A stretch of 44,364 nucleotides of DNA from a virus. The position numbers and the translations under genes were made by a program. Each line of letters begins with the position of its first letter. Position 1 is the first letter of the stretch. The DNA lies in IMG/VR virus record IMGVR_UViG_3300020154_000008, positions 1 to 44,364 of that record, one strand, 5' to 3'. The notes beneath the pieces were generated by a model. It saw only the letters and a program-made list of their open reading frames with translations. It searched no databases and was not told the origin of the DNA. Positions 26,611 to 33,175 of this stretch are shown here, piece by piece.

Positions 26611-26619
26611 AGTATATCA
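26611..26619 (-). promoter_or_regulatory. Extended -10 promoter at the head of the late/packaging operon
   Basis: TGATATACT on the minus strand lies about 45 nt upstream of the small-terminase ATG. Downstream of it, and inside the leader, is a 7-bp tandem repeat (CAAATAG twice, then a partial copy). No strong -35 is visible. Confidence 0.4.
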
Positions 26620-26621
26620 TT

Positions 26622-26837
26622 TTATAGCCGAGTCAGTATAGAATAATCAAAATTCTCTACTAATTCATAACGCTTATTGAGCGTTCTATCTGCCATAGTG
26701 TGCGTGTCTTTATACACTCCAGGCTTACCTGTAAGCACTTTAGTCAACCACTTATCCCTCTTTCTGCCTGCGATCAATATATGAAAATTATTTCCTTTCT
26801 GTTTATAGATTTGATTACGTCTGATAATGTGTCTCAT
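26622..26837 (-). CDS. Small basic hypothetical protein
   Basis: The protein has 71 residues, basic (RRNQIYKQKGNN, GRKRDKWLTKVL), with a mixed fold. It is the last gene of the minus-strand early block before the late promoter. No family was recognised. Confidence 0.55.
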   Translation of the reverse strand: MRHIIRRNQIYKQKGNNFHILIAGRKRDKWLTKVLTGKPGVYKDTHTMADRTLNKRYELVENFDYSILTRL

Positions 26838-26852
26838 CGATTCTCATTATTG

Positions 26853-26984
26853 CTATTCTTCGATGAGCTCCACTGTCAGATTTTCCCCCTCGATCTCCAT
26901 AATCCTTTCATTCGCTTTGATGCTTGATGTTCGAACTTCTTCACTCACAACATCCCCTTTTATAATGATTTTATATTTTGCCAT
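26853..26984 (-). CDS. Very small hypothetical protein
   Basis: This 43-residue ORF reads MAKYKIIIKGDVVSEEV and then an acidic C-terminus (NLTVELIEE). It sits in frame between two tightly spaced genes: its ATG lies 2 nt after the stop of the upstream gene and its stop ends 15 nt before the next ATG. That spacing and the codon use support it as real. Function unknown. Confidence 0.55.
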   Translation of the reverse strand: MAKYKIIIKGDVVSEEVRTSSIKANERIMEIEGENLTVELIEE

Positions 26985-26986
26985 AA

Positions 26987-27178
26987 CTATTCTTCGCCGT
27001 TAGCTTTTGATAAGTCCGCTTCCATATCCTTTAATGCTTCTTTAAGCATGAGAATATTTTGTTTGAGATATTTTTTCACATCAATTCTCACAGAAAAAGC
27101 CATTGATTGCTCTCCGATCTGATATGAATATTTCTTCTTAACCTCGCTTGTATCTTTGCTTAATACTTCTTTTGCCAT
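26987..27178 (-). CDS. Small hypothetical protein
   Basis: The protein has 63 residues with a central beta segment (YSYQIGEQSMAFSVRI) and a C-terminal helix (NILMLKEALKDMEADLSKA). It is packed with its neighbours in the early minus operon. No family was recognised. Confidence 0.6.
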   Translation of the reverse strand: MAKEVLSKDTSEVKKKYSYQIGEQSMAFSVRIDVKKYLKQNILMLKEALKDMEADLSKANGEE

Positions 27179-27201
27179 AACGATTTAATTAAATTTGTAA
27201 T

Positions 27202-27423
27202 TCATGCCAAAGCTGGATCTAAAAATCCGAGTCCTCTTTGATTATCATCTTCATCATCTTCATCTTCATCCTTAATAGGATTCATATATCCGAGATCAAT
27301 TGCTTTTTGTTCTGCATCTTCAAGAGATAAATTTTCATGATTACGAAAATACGAAACGATTCCAACTGTTCCATCTTCTTGAAAGATCTTATCCAACGTT
27401 GCCTTTTGATTATTGTTTATCAT
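27202..27423 (-). CDS. Small acidic hypothetical protein
   Basis: The protein has 73 residues with an N-terminal helix, LSLEDAEQKAIDLGY, and a very acidic stretch (KDEDEDDEDDNQ). It follows the peptide deformylase gene by 5 nt. No family was recognised. Confidence 0.6.
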   Translation of the reverse strand: MINNNQKATLDKIFQEDGTVGIVSYFRNHENLSLEDAEQKAIDLGYMNPIKDEDEDDEDDNQRGLGFLDPALA

Positions 27424-27428
27424 GGTGA

Positions 27429-27911
27429 TTATTTTTTAAAATAAATATTCTTACCCTCTCCATGCCCGATCTCATGCTGAAAGATCTGAGCAAATGAACC
27501 TTGTAACATCTTCTCAACTTTCTTCAATCCCTCTCCATCAGGTATTTCATATTCGACCAATATCTGAAGATATCGCTTCACCAGTTTCGGCTGGCGATAT
27601 GGGAATGACATGCATCCCTCTTTAACTTCTCTTAAAGAGTCCTCTTCATATCCTTTAACCCGAGGATTAATGATTACATGACTCTGAAGATACTCCATTA
27701 AATCAGGATGGATAATAACTGGATCTCTATTCAATACAAAAAAGTTAAAGTGATCATCAGTCACTTGTGCATGATGAATGGCATATGGAGTGAATGGAGA
27801 CTTTCCGAAATCTCCTGCAGTGATAAACACTTCAAGATCTTCAACCTCTTTCTTAATCTGAGTAAAAGATTCTACAGGCTTTGAAACATTATAATTATAT
27901 TGAAGCTTCAT
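27429..27911 (-). CDS. def: Peptide deformylase
   Basis: The protein has 160 residues, close to bacterial deformylase length. All three family motifs are seen: a divergent motif 1 (YAIHHAQV, residues 43-50, in place of GLAAPQV), motif 2 EGCMSFP with the metal-binding C100, and motif 3 QHEIGHGEG with metal ligands H146 and H150 and catalytic E147. It would remove the N-formyl group from nascent peptides. Short phage-encoded deformylases are known in marine phages. The gene is in a small operon led by a basic 55-residue protein with a leaderless promoter. The altered motif 1 may change substrate choice. Confidence 0.87.
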   Translation of the reverse strand: MKLQYNYNVSKPVESFTQIKKEVEDLEVFITAGDFGKSPFTPYAIHHAQVTDDHFNFFVLNRDPVIIHPDLMEYLQSHVIINPRVKGYEEDSLREVKEGCMSFPYRQPKLVKRYLQILVEYEIPDGEGLKKVEKMLQGSFAQIFQHEIGHGEGKNIYFKK

Positions 27912-27913
27912 GA

Positions 27914-28081
27914 TTATTTTTTAATTCTTGCTTTTACCATCATGACAGCATGAGCCTTTCTTTTATTCTTAGGAGTTTTCGCCCATCTCTTCTTAGCAAG
28001 TTCGCTCATTAACTTCTTTCTTTCATCAACTGGAATAGATAACATTCTTTTTCTACTTGCTTTGGAGTGTTTTTCTGACAT
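27914..28081 (-). CDS. Small basic protein, first gene of the deformylase operon
   Basis: This 55-residue ORF is strongly basic (SKASRKRMLSIPVDERKK, KKRWAKTPKNKRKAH), with a KRW-K-T-P-like element common in small DNA-binding phage proteins. Its ATG at 28081 lies exactly 6 nt after a consensus -10 box, so its message would be leaderless. The stop is 2 nt from the deformylase start. Confidence 0.65.
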   Translation of the reverse strand: MSEKHSKASRKRMLSIPVDERKKLMSELAKKRWAKTPKNKRKAHAVMMVKARIKK

Positions 28082-28087
28082 GAAAGC

Positions 28088-28115
28088 ATTATAAAGATTT
28101 TTTTATTTATCGCAA
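28088..28115 (-). promoter_or_regulatory. Strong promoter for the deformylase operon, leaderless
   Basis: Minus-strand TTGCGA (28115-28110), a 16-bp spacer and TATAAT (28093-28088) are followed after 6 nt by ATG. The -35 overlaps the recurrent 12-bp motif at 28106-28117, suggesting shared control. Confidence 0.7.
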
Positions 28116-28123
28116 GTGGATAA
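28106..28123. promoter_or_regulatory. Recurrent motif TTTATCGCAAGT plus DnaA-box-like site
   Basis: TTTATCGCAAGT (28106-28117) overlaps AGTGGATAA (28115-28123), the reverse complement of TTATCCACT, one base off a DnaA box. The other copies of the motif are at 30786, 33578, 35793 and 35822. Confidence 0.5.
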
Positions 28124-28157
28124 CGCTGCAGTTACCACAAAAGGGGGCTGAGTCCGC

Positions 28158-28432
28158 TTGCATACCTTGCATACGGGGGTATGCAAGCATTTTTTGGCCA
28201 CAGTTAAGGCTAGTTCTCTATATTTGCATACCTTGCATACCTTTTTATATAAAAGAGTAAAGAGGGGATAGATAGGGAAAACAGGGGGAGAGAGTAACAC
28301 AGAGGGGGAGGTATATATAGGCAAAAGGTATGCAAGGGTATGCAAGTTGAAAAAAATCTCTCTCCTGTGGCTAACTATAGCCCTATAATCGCTTGCATAC
28401 CTTTCATCATTTAGGTGTGCAAGTTGCATACC
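28158..28432. repeat. Iteron array and G-rich tract, candidate replication origin
   Basis: Ten copies of a 9-bp unit TTGCATACC or close variants occur. Direct pairs lie at 28158/28167 and 28224/28233. Inverted copies lie at 28178, 28327, 28337 and 28414. Single copies lie at 28393 and 28424. The two inner pairs face each other across an AT-rich TTTTTATATAAAA, a purine tract with four G-runs (28264-28308) and TATATATA. This is the layout of an iteron-type origin. The 370-bp region holds no convincing gene. Confidence 0.7.
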
Positions 28433-28440
28433 TTTTAAGC

Positions 28441-28464
28441 AAAAAGACCCCTTAAGGAGTCTTT
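28441..28464 (-). terminator. Rho-independent terminator, possibly bidirectional
   Basis: AAAGACCCCTT (28443-28453) pairs with AAGGAGTCTTT (28454-28464). The one imperfect pair is a G-U wobble in the minus transcript but a mismatch in plus. T runs flank both sides. The hairpin contains the stop codon of the gene at 28452-28673 and separates that operon from the iteron region. Confidence 0.75.
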
Positions 28465-28673
28465 TTTTCACTAAATTTGATCATTTCCCGAATTTTTTTC
28501 TTCCGTTCAATACATTTTTTTTTAAGGGCTGGAGAGTCTTTTCTGGCTTTTTTCAATTCGAGGTATGCAAACCGATCTCTATAATATTTCCCCATTTCTT
28601 CCACAATATATCGATGCTGTTCATTGCCGAATTCTGCTCTAAATCCTGGGAACTGATTTTCAAATTGCTGCAT
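28452..28673 (-). CDS. Small charged helical protein
   Basis: The protein has 73 residues, rich in Lys, Glu, Arg and Tyr (YIVEEMGKYYRDRFAYLELKK, CIERKKKIREM). It is the last gene of the right part of the early minus block, with its stop inside the terminator. Its start overlaps the zinc-binding gene upstream by 14 nt. No family was recognised. Confidence 0.6.
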   Translation of the reverse strand: MQQFENQFPGFRAEFGNEQHRYIVEEMGKYYRDRFAYLELKKARKDSPALKKKCIERKKKIREMIKFSEKKTP

Positions 28674-28884
28674 GAAAAGGGCAAGGCTTATCTATTGGAT
28701 CTTCATCAGGCTCATATCGCATCGAGATCGTTCCAGTATCACGACAGTGCACACATACCTCTGTAACTTCACACGCAAGGCCACATTTTGCACACATGAA
28801 ATCCGTTCCATCACCATATTCAATCGCTTCTCGTCTACAGCATTTTGATATAAGTTCTTTTTCATCGGTCGCTGTTGTTTTCAT
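28660..28884 (-). CDS. Small zinc-finger-like protein
   Basis: With ATG at 28884 (MKTTATDEKE) the protein has 74 residues; the longer frame would need TTG. It has cysteines in SKCCRREA, CAKCG and CVHCRDTG, plus CPFH near the end, so probably two zinc sites. It overlaps both neighbours by a few codons, indicating coupling. Confidence 0.6.
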   Translation of the reverse strand: MKTTATDEKELISKCCRREAIEYGDGTDFMCAKCGLACEVTEVCVHCRDTGTISMRYEPDEDPIDKPCPFHAAI

Positions 28885-29074
28885 GTTGAGCTTCTTGATC
28901 AATTTCTTCTAATAATTTTTCGACGCTTTTATCTTTCTTCTTTCGCTTTTCTTCTTTACCATGATGAGCCTTCCATTCCGTCATTCCTGTCATATCATCT
29001 ATTCGCTTATGAAATTCAGGATCTAATAAATGGGCTACTGATGCTCCATGACGTGGATCTTTACGAGGTGACAT
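28862..29074 (-). CDS. Small hypothetical protein
   Basis: The protein has 70 residues, His- and Lys-rich, with FHKRIDDMTGMTEWKAHHG and a charged helical C-terminus (KSVEKLLEEIDQEAQHE). No family was recognised. It overlaps its neighbours by 14 and 23 nt. Confidence 0.55.
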   Translation of the reverse strand: MSPRKDPRHGASVAHLLDPEFHKRIDDMTGMTEWKAHHGKEEKRKKKDKSVEKLLEEIDQEAQHENNSDR

Positions 29075-29189
29075 ATAAGTATTTAGTTATAGATACAATA
29101 ATAATGGCTGAGAACATACAGAGGATAATGACGATCGGAAACAGATATCCTATACACAGTAGAGCTCCATAAAATGAATACCGAGCCAT
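29061..29189 (-). CDS. Small membrane protein
   Basis: ATG at 29189, just after the stop of the upstream gene, gives 42 residues that are almost all hydrophobic (YSFYGALLCIGYLFPIVII, CMFSAIIIVSITKYL). This fits one long or two short membrane spans. A longer in-frame start would overlap the upstream gene by 56 nt and add a polar tail, so it was not chosen. Function unknown. Confidence 0.55.
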   Translation of the reverse strand: MARYSFYGALLCIGYLFPIVIILCMFSAIIIVSITKYLYVTS

Positions 29190-29190
29190 A

Positions 29191-29802
29191 CTATCGATAA
29201 TTAACTGGTACTTCTTCAGTAAAATATCGAACGCCATCCAATTCAATTCCCTCTTTCATAGCCTTTCGAATAGCCACTTCATTCGGCAATATATATTCAA
29301 CTGGCAATAATGTTACATCCATAACTTCAAACTTTTTTCGAGTTTCAAACTTCACGAGCCCTGCATCAGTAGAGATCTTTTTTTCTGGCTTATCAAGCTC
29401 TTCAATTTTCTTGACCGCTGTTTCGAGTTTAAGATTTCCCTTTCCTGCTCCGATTCTCTTTTCGATTTTATCTTCTTCAGCTTTTTGGATTGCCACTTTC
29501 TCAGTTTGATACACACTCATCTTCTTTCGGAGTGTTGCCACAGCTTCCTCATGCATCTCTTCAAGAGTTGCCCATCGTTCTTTTTCTCTCTTAATGATTG
29601 CTTTTGCTGGGGCGATTACTGTATTTTTTTCTTCTTCGATAGCGTCGAGATATTGATTTAACTTTGAAAGTGTCTCAACTGCTACTTTCATTTCTTTTTC
29701 TGAACTGATCTTGATTCCTTTCGCTTGTTCAGCAAGTGGAGAGATCTTCTTTTCATATATTACTGTTACATCTTTTGATTCCGCCTTTTTTATGTTTTTC
29801 AT
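29191..29802 (-). CDS. Coiled-coil early phage protein, DUF1351-like
   Basis: The protein has 203 residues: an N-terminal region, a long central helix (NTVIAPAKAIIKREKERWAT, RKKMSVYQTEKVAIQKAEE), and a small C-terminal domain with KFEVMDVTLLPVEYILPNEV, RKAMKEG and GVRYFTEE. This architecture is common in phage early proteins next to recombination or ssDNA-binding genes, often labelled DUF1351-like. It may accompany recombination; this is inference. It is the largest gene of the early minus operon. Confidence 0.6.
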   Translation of the reverse strand: MKNIKKAESKDVTVIYEKKISPLAEQAKGIKISSEKEMKVAVETLSKLNQYLDAIEEEKNTVIAPAKAIIKREKERWATLEEMHEEAVATLRKKMSVYQTEKVAIQKAEEDKIEKRIGAGKGNLKLETAVKKIEELDKPEKKISTDAGLVKFETRKKFEVMDVTLLPVEYILPNEVAIRKAMKEGIELDGVRYFTEEVPVNYR

Positions 29803-29807
29803 GCGAT

Positions 29808-29966
29808 TTAAAAATATTCGATTATGTACTCAATAGACTTCTTCACTTCAAAATCATTCACATGCTCTGCCATAACTCGGAGAGCTTCGATCAATACTTT
29901 CGGATCTTTATTGAAATCGTATTGAATCGAGTCGAGATTTCGAACTAATAAGTCTATTTCATTCAT
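29808..29966 (-). CDS. Small acidic helical protein
   Basis: This 52-residue ORF reads MNEIDLLVRNLDSIQYDF, followed by KVLIEALRVMAEHVNDFEV, then a helix. Its stop is just upstream of the 203-residue gene. It was found by reading the gap between two longer genes. No family was recognised. Confidence 0.55.
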   Translation of the reverse strand: MNEIDLLVRNLDSIQYDFNKDPKVLIEALRVMAEHVNDFEVKKSIEYIIEYF

Positions 29967-29975
29967 AAAATTTAA

Positions 29976-30122
29976 TTATTTGATTAATTGCTTCCCCTCT
30001 GCGATCTGCTTCAAGTATTCTTTTAATGTGAGTCCTAACTTGAGAGCCTGCATTTTTAGCTTTGCCCGAGTATCTAAAGATATTCGAATCATTGCATCTC
30101 CGTTATCCTTTGTTGTTTTCAT
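29976..30122 (-). CDS. Ribbon-helix-helix-type DNA-binding protein (putative)
   Basis: The 48-residue ORF has a short beta strand (MIRISLD) followed by two helices (RAKLKMQALKLG and TLKEYLKQIAEG). This is the size and layout of Arc/CopG-like ribbon-helix-helix repressors. It is the only plausible small transcription factor seen. It lies in the operon whose promoter carries repeated operator half-sites (30729-30764), so autoregulation is a reasonable guess. Confidence 0.6.
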   Translation of the reverse strand: MKTTKDNGDAMIRISLDTRAKLKMQALKLGLTLKEYLKQIAEGKQLIK

Positions 30123-30276
30123 CTTCTGATTGTAGTGACTTAGCGAATAACATTGCTGCTTTAAGACTGAAGAACTGAGTTTGACCCTCTTGATTTGGTA
30201 ATATCACGAGATATGTACCACTCACATGAGGAACTAATCGAACTCCATTTTTATATTTAATTGTTTTTAAGTTCAT
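30103..30276 (-). CDS. Small hypothetical protein
   Basis: The 57-residue ORF begins MNLKTIKYKNGVRLVPHVSG and continues with a beta segment TYLVILPNQEG and a helix FFSLKAAMLFAKSLQ. It overlaps the ribbon-helix-helix gene by 20 nt. No family was recognised. Confidence 0.55.
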   Translation of the reverse strand: MNLKTIKYKNGVRLVPHVSGTYLVILPNQEGQTQFFSLKAAMLFAKSLQSEDENNKG

Positions 30277-30293
30277 AATGATAAATGTTTTAT

Positions 30294-30343
30294 GATACGT
30301 GACGAGCGTATCTTATAGAGAGTCGAACCCTTTCGGCTCTCTA
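30294..30343. other. Tandem hairpins between two early genes
   Basis: GATACG (30294-30299) pairs with CGTATC (30307-30312). Then TAGAGAG (30316-30322) pairs with CTCTCTA (30337-30343), extended by CGAA/TTCG around a CCCT loop. One internal pair is G-U only in plus-sense RNA and a mismatch in the minus transcript. There is no T run, so a simple terminator is unlikely. Confidence 0.5.
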
Positions 30344-30351
30344 AAGATCTA

Positions 30352-30672
30352 CTAGTCGCAATGATTAAATGATTTTGCTTCTCCGTTCCACACTCTGAGA
30401 TAATTCATTGAGCCTCTGTAATCGAGTGAACTCTTGAAACATTCTTGAGTGTATGACCCATCAAAACTTGTCTTTGGCTTTACTGCTCGGAATTCCTTTT
30501 CATCTGCAAACTCATCACTTGGCACTGACTTTCCTGATAAGAATCCTGTATGCTCTTCCTTACTCTTAAGCTTTCGGATAATCACTGTCTTTGGAGTTTC
30601 TCGTACTACTTTGTAATAATCTACGATTGTCATTGAGTAACCCCACACATTCACTAATATTTTATCTTTCAT
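30352..30672 (-). CDS. Hypothetical early protein, first gene of the operon
   Basis: The protein has 106 residues: VNVWGYSMTIVDYYKVVRE, PKTVIIRKLKSKEEHTG and a C-terminal SMNYLRVWNGEAKS. This style recurs in small uncharacterised phage proteins. It is the first product of the strong early promoter (leader about 36 nt), so it is likely made very early, perhaps acting on the host. Confidence 0.65.
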   Translation of the reverse strand: MKDKILVNVWGYSMTIVDYYKVVRETPKTVIIRKLKSKEEHTGFLSGKSVPSDEFADEKEFRAVKPKTSFDGSYTQECFKSSLDYRGSMNYLRVWNGEAKSFNHCD

Positions 30673-30714
30673 ATGTTTTACAGCTATTTATTATTAATTA
30701 ACCTTTATAAATAC

Positions 30715-30743
30715 AGTATAATCCCTCCTGTCTAACTTGTCAA
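30715..30743 (-). promoter_or_regulatory. Near-consensus early promoter
   Basis: On the minus strand TTGACA (30743-30738), a 17-bp spacer and TATACT (30720-30715) form an almost perfect sigma-70-type promoter for the genes from 30672 leftwards. Its -35 and spacer overlap the operator repeat at 30729-30737. Confidence 0.8.
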
Positions 30744-30764
30744 CGTTGTCTAACTAGTAAGACA
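30729..30764. promoter_or_regulatory. Operator half-sites over the early promoter
   Basis: TGTCTAACT occurs at 30729-30737 and 30747-30755. An inverted near-copy AGTAAGACA lies at 30756-30764, forming a palindrome with the second copy. The first copy lies within the promoter spacer and touches the -35, so a bound repressor would block polymerase. Confidence 0.6.
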
Positions 30765-30785
30765 CAATAAAAATAGCTTGTCAAA

Positions 30786-30805
30786 TTTACCGTAAGTTAT
30801 CCACA
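30786..30805. promoter_or_regulatory. Recurrent motif fused to a DnaA box
   Basis: TTTACCGTAAGTTATCCACA occurs here and identically at 35793-35812. It combines the TTAC-C-GTAA palindrome with TTATCCACA, the bacterial DnaA-box consensus. The position between the two divergent early operons suits an origin or promoter control site. Confidence 0.6.
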
Positions 30806-30823
30806 TGCGATGATTGACTCGTA

Positions 30824-30851
30824 TTGATACGGTCGTGCTATGATATATAAA
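30824..30851 (+). promoter_or_regulatory. Promoter for the plus-strand replication operon
   Basis: TTGATA (30824-30829), a 16-bp spacer and TATAAA (30846-30851) lie about 125 nt before the primase ATG. An overlapping alternative is TTGACT (30814) with TATGAT (30839) at 19 bp. The resulting leader contains the structured element at 30894-30959. Confidence 0.5.
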
Positions 30852-30893
30852 TGCTAAAAAAACATAAGATACATTTTCATATTTATAAACAGC

Positions 30894-30959
30894 ACGAGTT
30901 AGAGAATTCGGAGAAAATCCGAAAGGGTCTTATGTCCCTTCAGCAGTTCTCTAACTCGT
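30894..30959 (+). ncRNA. Structured leader element (three-way-junction-like)
   Basis: A perfect 13-bp outer stem, ACGAGTTAGAGAA (30894-30906) with TTCTCTAACTCGT (30947-30959), encloses two hairpins: TTCGGA-GAAAA-TCCGAA (30907-30923) and AGGG/CCCT (30924-30939). It ends 16 nt before the primase ATG and is followed by no T run. It could control translation or stability of the replication mRNA, or be a DNA element. A comparable element lies at 35860-35925. Confidence 0.6.
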
Positions 30960-30975
30960 TTTGTTTGGAAATTTT

Positions 30976-33174
30976 ATGAGCAAAAATCCTTTAGTAAAAA
31001 AATATGGGAGCGAGGCTCGTTGGGTAACTTGGAAGTTTCAAGTTCGAAAAGGAAAATCGACAAAAGTCCCACACACAATAATGGGAGATCTCGCATCGAG
31101 TACGAATCCCGATGATTGGAGTACATATGAAGAGGTTAAGAATTTTGCAGATGTAACTGGAATCATTTTTACACCTGAACAAAAATTACTCGGAATTGAT
31201 ATCGATCATATTATCGAAAAAGATGGATCAGTTCCCGATCATATTCAAAAGTTTATAGATCTATGTGATACATATACAGAAATTTCACCATCGGGAACAG
31301 GTCTGCATTTATATTTAGATGTAACAGAATCATTCCCACTCGAGGCGAATAAAAAAGCACCGTTTGAACTTTATACAAAAGGAAGATATTTCACAGTCAC
31401 AGAAAAATCATTCGGCAAAGCAAAAGAAGTTCGAACCGTAACACCTGAAGAAGCAAACAAAATTCTTGCATCGATCGGCTACCCATGGAAAGAAGAGGAT
31501 GAAGAGGAATCAGATCAGCAAACTCTTGCAGTTGTAAACAATAAGCAACCTATTGTAAACACCATTGTCAACCTGAATGATGATGAGGTATTGGCGAAGA
31601 TGTTCGCATCAGAAAAGAATGGAGCAAAAGCAAAATCTCTTTATGATGGGGCTGCGGATATTAAAGATAAATCCTCTGCAGATCTCGCCCTGTGTTCGTT
31701 CTTAGCCTTTTATACTCGAAAAGATTCAACACAGATGGAGCGAATCTGGCTCAGCTCTCCACTCGGCTCACGAAAGAAAACACAAAAGCGAAAAGACTAT
31801 CGAGAGGCTACTATCGAAAAAGCTATAAAGGGATGTAAAGAAGTTTATGAACCATCAGCAAAAGTAAAAACAGAAAAATTAAATGATCAGCTTGACCTTG
31901 ATTTGCTTTTCACGTACTACAAGGACACAAAAGTCTATACACAAAATACTGAGAACATGTGTCGAATACTTCGGAAGCATCCAGAATTTGCTGGTACTCT
32001 TCGATATGATGCATTCAAAAATGTTATTGAAATTAAGGTAAATGGTAAATGGAGAACAGTAGAAGATAATGATGCTGTAAATCTTCAAACTCAAATTCAA
32101 ATTCTTTTTTCTTATTTCGGAAAGGTGGGCAAAGACATGGTGTATGACGCTCTTATTAAAGTTGCAAAAGAAAATACAATGGACTCGGCCATTGATTACA
32201 TCACATCGATCAAATGGGATGGAGTAGCTCGGCTTGATAATTGGCTTACTCATGTTTATGGAGTTCCTGAAGATCTTTATCATAAAGCAGTGGGCTCAAA
32301 CTGGCTCAAGGGATTAGTGAAGCGTATTGTTGAGCCTGGCTGTAAATTCGATTATGTTTTAGTACTCGAGGGAGAGCAGGGAACACGAAAATCAACCTCG
32401 CTTCATATTCTTGGAGGTGACTGGCATGTCGAGACTGCAATGAGTACCGATTCAAAAGATTTCTTCATGCAATTTGCAGGAAAAGCGATTATTGAATTTT
32501 CAGAGGGTGAAACTTTGAATAGAACGGAAGTGAAAAGAATGAAAGCAATCATTACAATGCAGAGCGATAAATATCGCCCTCCATATGAAAGAAGTTCTCA
32601 AGATTTCCCTCGCCGATGTGTATTCGCTATGACCACAAATCAGACTGAATATCTTAAGGATGAAACAGGAAATCGCCGATGGTTGCCGATTACGGTTGCA
32701 CTTCCTGAAGCTAATATCGATTGGTTGAAAGATAATCGGGATCAACTTTATGCAGAGGCATATCATAGAGTACATAACTTGAAAGAGACTATTTATGAAT
32801 TTCCGAAAGAAGAAACTCGAGCAGCTCAGGAAGCTCGAAGAATTCGAGAGCCGAATACAGATCTTGTAGTCGATTGGTATTTCAACAAACTCTCAAAAGA
32901 CAAGAGAGAGGATGGAATTACAGTGAATCAAGTTTATCGAGATGCATTCCATGGCGGATATCCATCAAAGCCACTTGATCGATATAACGAAATGAATATC
33001 GCCGATATTTTAAAGACATCTCTTAAGCTCACGAAACGGAGAGTGATGTATAACGGAGTGCAGAGTATTCGCTGGTATAACACAGCAGGATTATCGAAAG
33101 AAGAAGTTGAGAAAATTATTCACATAATGTCAGTCGATCGAGAAGATGATGAGACTGAAGATGAAGATTGGTAA
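30976..33174 (+). CDS. Primase-polymerase / VirE-family helicase
   Basis: With ATG at 30976 (MSKNPLVKKY) the protein has 732 residues; the upstream TTG start would add five residues. The N-terminal part is of archaeo-eukaryotic primase type: GIDIDHIIE (acidic pair near 75-77), SPSGTGLHLYL (~105) and ELYTKGRYFTVT. The C-terminal VirE/VapE-type P-loop domain has GEQGTRKST (~466-474), IIEFSEGE (~505), PRRCVFAMTTNQTEYL and TGNRRWLPI. It should prime and unwind DNA at the origin. It is the first gene of the plus operon, with no DNA polymerase encoded, so the host replicase probably extends. Confidence 0.85.
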   Translation: MSKNPLVKKYGSEARWVTWKFQVRKGKSTKVPHTIMGDLASSTNPDDWSTYEEVKNFADVTGIIFTPEQKLLGIDIDHIIEKDGSVPDHIQKFIDLCDTYTEISPSGTGLHLYLDVTESFPLEANKKAPFELYTKGRYFTVTEKSFGKAKEVRTVTPEEANKILASIGYPWKEEDEEESDQQTLAVVNNKQPIVNTIVNLNDDEVLAKMFASEKNGAKAKSLYDGAADIKDKSSADLALCSFLAFYTRKDSTQMERIWLSSPLGSRKKTQKRKDYREATIEKAIKGCKEVYEPSAKVKTEKLNDQLDLDLLFTYYKDTKVYTQNTENMCRILRKHPEFAGTLRYDAFKNVIEIKVNGKWRTVEDNDAVNLQTQIQILFSYFGKVGKDMVYDALIKVAKENTMDSAIDYITSIKWDGVARLDNWLTHVYGVPEDLYHKAVGSNWLKGLVKRIVEPGCKFDYVLVLEGEQGTRKSTSLHILGGDWHVETAMSTDSKDFFMQFAGKAIIEFSEGETLNRTEVKRMKAIITMQSDKYRPPYERSSQDFPRRCVFAMTTNQTEYLKDETGNRRWLPITVALPEANIDWLKDNRDQLYAEAYHRVHNLKETIYEFPKEETRAAQEARRIREPNTDLVVDWYFNKLSKDKREDGITVNQVYRDAFHGGYPSKPLDRYNEMNIADILKTSLKLTKRRVMYNGVQSIRWYNTAGLSKEEVEKIIHIMSVDREDDETEDEDW

Positions 33175-33175
33175 C

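Noticed and set aside
28158-28432. CRISPR array
   Set aside because: The repeats are only 9 bp, in both orientations, without unique spacers of regular length and without cas genes.
28103-28471. A 122-codon open frame on the minus strand
   Set aside because: It runs through the iteron array and the terminator; its cysteine/tyrosine-rich product comes from the TTGCATACC repeats.
30310-30345. tRNA-like T-loop (GGGTTCGACTC on minus)
   Set aside because: The flanking bases do not form a T-arm stem, and no acceptor or anticodon arm exists; a simple hairpin explains it.
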